From positions 1-31,291 of IMG/VR virus record IMGVR_UViG_3300012920_000154: a stretch of DNA of 31,291 nucleotides. One strand, given 5' to 3'. The stretch is from a virus. Below, in pieces: positions 29,615 to 31,291 of the stretch (the stretch's first letter is position 1; every line of letters starts with the position of its first letter). Both the position numbers and the translations under genes were made by a program. The notes beneath the pieces are model-generated. The model had not been told where the DNA came from, made no database searches, and saw only the letters and a program-made list of their open reading frames with translations.

Positions 29615-30669
29615 ACATAAGAAACAATCTATATAATCAAAAAGGGGCCTTTGAGATCAAGGATATTGATACTCAAAAGAGGGAAGTCTCGATCTATCTG
29701 TCAAAGTTCGACACAATAGATTCAGACAAAGATGTTATCAAGAAAGGTGCATTTAGTAAATCTATTAAAGAACGTGGGCCAGAATCAAGTTCAAATCGAA
29801 AGATTGCATTCTTGAGACATCATGATTGGGAAAAACAAATCGGAAAGTTTTTGAAACTTGAGGAGGATGATTATGGATTGTTTGCAGTCGGTCAACTGGG
29901 CCGATCTACTGATGGTGAGGATGCATACAGAGACTATGAAGATGGTATCATCAAGGAGCATTCAATAGGTTTCCAATACATAAAAGACAAAGCAAAGTTT
30001 ATAGAAGATAAAAACATCGATGGAGGTGGTTTCTATGAGATAAGCGAAATAAAACTATTCGAGGGATCGGCAGTGACCTTCGGATCAAACGAGTTTACTC
30101 CAGTAGTCGATGTCAAAGGAGAACAAAAGACAGACTACATAGAGAAACTTACAAGAGAATTGAATGTCTGCATCAAGGCACTATCCAATGGGAAAGGAAC
30201 TGATGAGAGACTTCATGGAATTGAAATGAAAGTGAAACACTTGACAAGTCAATTGGTACTACTTGCTGGGCAAGAGTCGGAGATTATCCACTCTATTCCA
30301 AGTGAGCCAGTCATAGTAGATGAGTTCAAGTGGGACAACGTGATCAGTGGACTGACACATAAACAAGAGACTTATTCTGATTATCCACAGAAGGCCAAAG
30401 ACAATGCAAAAAAAGGCATTAGGCTAAATGAGGCAGTAGGGAATAAGTGTGCAACACAGACTGGAAAGTTGAGAGCGCAACAGATCAGTAGTGGTGAGAG
30501 TTTAAGCCTGGATACAATAAAGAGGACTTTCTCCTTTTTGTCAAGAGCCAGGACATACTACAAACCATCTGATGAGAAAGCATGTGGGACAATCTCTTAT
30601 CTACTCTGGGGAGGTGATGCAATGCTTAACTATTGTGAAAGAAAACTTGATCAATTAGATGATCAATAA
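29611..30669 (+). CDS. HK97-type prohead protease with extra C-terminal domain
   Basis: The 352-residue protein has two parts. Residues 1-180 are the prohead protease: SKFDTIDSDKDVIKKGAF, FLRHHDW (catalytic His70 or 71), and IIKEHSIGFQY (catalytic Ser118), then EIKLFEGSAVTFGSN. It matures capsid proteins in the prohead. After a helical linker, residues about 250-345 form a second module (YSDYPQKAKDNAKKGIRLNE; KCATQTGKLRAQQISSGE; FSFLSRARTYY; ACGTISYLLWGGD) that I recall as a frequent partner of head genes in Bacteroidetes phages, of unknown role. ATG 29611 (ATGA overlap) is chosen over ATG 29584 inside the preceding gene. Confidence 0.88.
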   Translation: MNIRNNLYNQKGAFEIKDIDTQKREVSIYLSKFDTIDSDKDVIKKGAFSKSIKERGPESSSNRKIAFLRHHDWEKQIGKFLKLEEDDYGLFAVGQLGRSTDGEDAYRDYEDGIIKEHSIGFQYIKDKAKFIEDKNIDGGGFYEISEIKLFEGSAVTFGSNEFTPVVDVKGEQKTDYIEKLTRELNVCIKALSNGKGTDERLHGIEMKVKHLTSQLVLLAGQESEIIHSIPSEPVIVDEFKWDNVISGLTHKQETYSDYPQKAKDNAKKGIRLNEAVGNKCATQTGKLRAQQISSGESLSLDTIKRTFSFLSRARTYYKPSDEKACGTISYLLWGGDAMLNYCERKLDQLDDQ

Positions 30670-30701
30670 ATTGAATTATTAATTTTTTAAACGTAGAAAA
30701 C

Positions 30702-31291
30702 GTGGAAAACACAAATCTAACAACTGAAGAAGTCATCGAAAAATTAGATGGCTTATTCACAGAAAAGATGCAGAATGTCCCTACACAAGAGGATGTCGCT
30801 GGTCTAAAAAGTGAACTCGATTCACTTAAAGGTCTTGAGGAAAAATCTCAAGAGATCGAGAAAGCAATCGCAAAATTCGAAGGTCGAATTGAAGCAATGT
30901 CTGAGAAGGCAATCACTCCAGAAGTGAAAAAATTATCTTTGTCAGAGTCTTTGATAAAGTCTTATGCAGACAACATCGAAGCGATCAAGGATGCAGTTGA
31001 GAAAGGTGGTAAGTTAAATCTTGAAGTGAAAACTACAACGATAACAAACGACTGGACTGGAGACTACGCATTGACTGACTTTGATACAGAAGTAAACAGA
31101 ACTGTTCGCAAAAGATTTGGGATCTTAGAGAACGTTAACACTGGGGCAACTACTGGAAAGTTTGTTACATATGTACAACAAACTGCAACCAGTGACACTA
31201 AATTTACTGCCGAAGGTGGTGCAAAAACAGAAGGTGAGCCAGAGTGGGCAGAGATTTCTGAAGAAGTGAAGAAGATTGCATCTTATGTAAA
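30702..31291 (+). CDS. Major capsid protein, HK97 type (5' part)
   Basis: About 196 residues are seen before the right edge. The first 110 are acidic coiled coil (ELDSLKGLEEKSQEIEKAIA), the delta/scaffold region cut off by the protease. The fold itself starts near residue 115 with KTTTITNDWTGDYALTDFD, RKRFGILENVNTGATTGK and AEGGAKTEGEPEWAEISEE, typical of HK97-type subunits. The GTG at 30702 with leader AAACGTAGAAAAC is the likely start. No ATG is in frame nearby. The rest of the gene (perhaps 200 residues) lies outside the window. Confidence 0.87.
   Translation, partial: MENTNLTTEEVIEKLDGLFTEKMQNVPTQEDVAGLKSELDSLKGLEEKSQEIEKAIAKFEGRIEAMSEKAITPEVKKLSLSESLIKSYADNIEAIKDAVEKGGKLNLEVKTTTITNDWTGDYALTDFDTEVNRTVRKRFGILENVNTGATTGKFVTYVQQTATSDTKFTAEGGAKTEGEPEWAEISEEVKKIASYV

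Overview
The window reads as most of the genome of a tailed double-stranded DNA phage, probably a siphovirus, that infects a member of the Bacteroidetes, most likely a flavobacterium. The evidence is an AT-rich genome, densely packed and overlapping genes, promoters that match the Bacteroidetes -7 consensus TAnnTTTG, A-rich leaders in front of most starts, and structural proteins of types I associate with Bacteroidetes phages. No integrase, tRNA, CRISPR array or insertion sequence was seen, so nothing points to lysogeny. Every gene except one is on the + strand.

The structural genes are split by the window ends. The packaging and head module is at the right: terminase small and large subunits (24796-26524), portal (27059), a small beta-rich protein, a LamG lectin-like protein, a small protein, prohead protease with a C-terminal extension (29611), and the start of an HK97-type major capsid protein that runs off the right edge. 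The left edge resumes with a head-tail connector, a putative neck protein, a tail-tube-like protein, two overlapping genes in the tail-chaperone position, a 1,288-residue tape measure, distal tail and fibre proteins, then holin-like, membrane, endolysin-like and metallophosphoesterase genes (to 14681). If the molecule is circular or circularly permuted, only the rest of the capsid gene and perhaps little else is missing.

The middle (14682-24799) is the early and middle region. A 275-base non-coding stretch ends in a Bacteroidetes-type promoter. It is followed by eight small unknown genes and one replication cassette: a winged-helix replication organiser carrying internal 11-bp iterons, a DnaB/RecA-like ATPase, and a NinG-like protein. 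A second promoter (19340-19364) leads into a recombination cassette: an ERF annealing protein, a YqaJ/PD-(D/E)XK exonuclease, a DUF3127 SSB-like protein and an HTH protein, closed by a strong terminator (22039-22067). Then come small genes, a second large hairpin terminator, a C5-cytosine methyltransferase and tiny coupled ORFs that run into the terminase.

The single - strand gene (26589-26891) lies between the terminase and portal. It has its own promoter and terminator, and faces the promoter of the head operon, which makes it a candidate regulator. The points most worth checking are the intragenic lambda-like replication origin, a 13-base element shared exactly by three promoters, the near absence of AGCT and absence of CCGG, CGCG and CTAG, a possible +1 frameshift in the tail-chaperone position, and a short promoter-hairpin unit that could make a small RNA.
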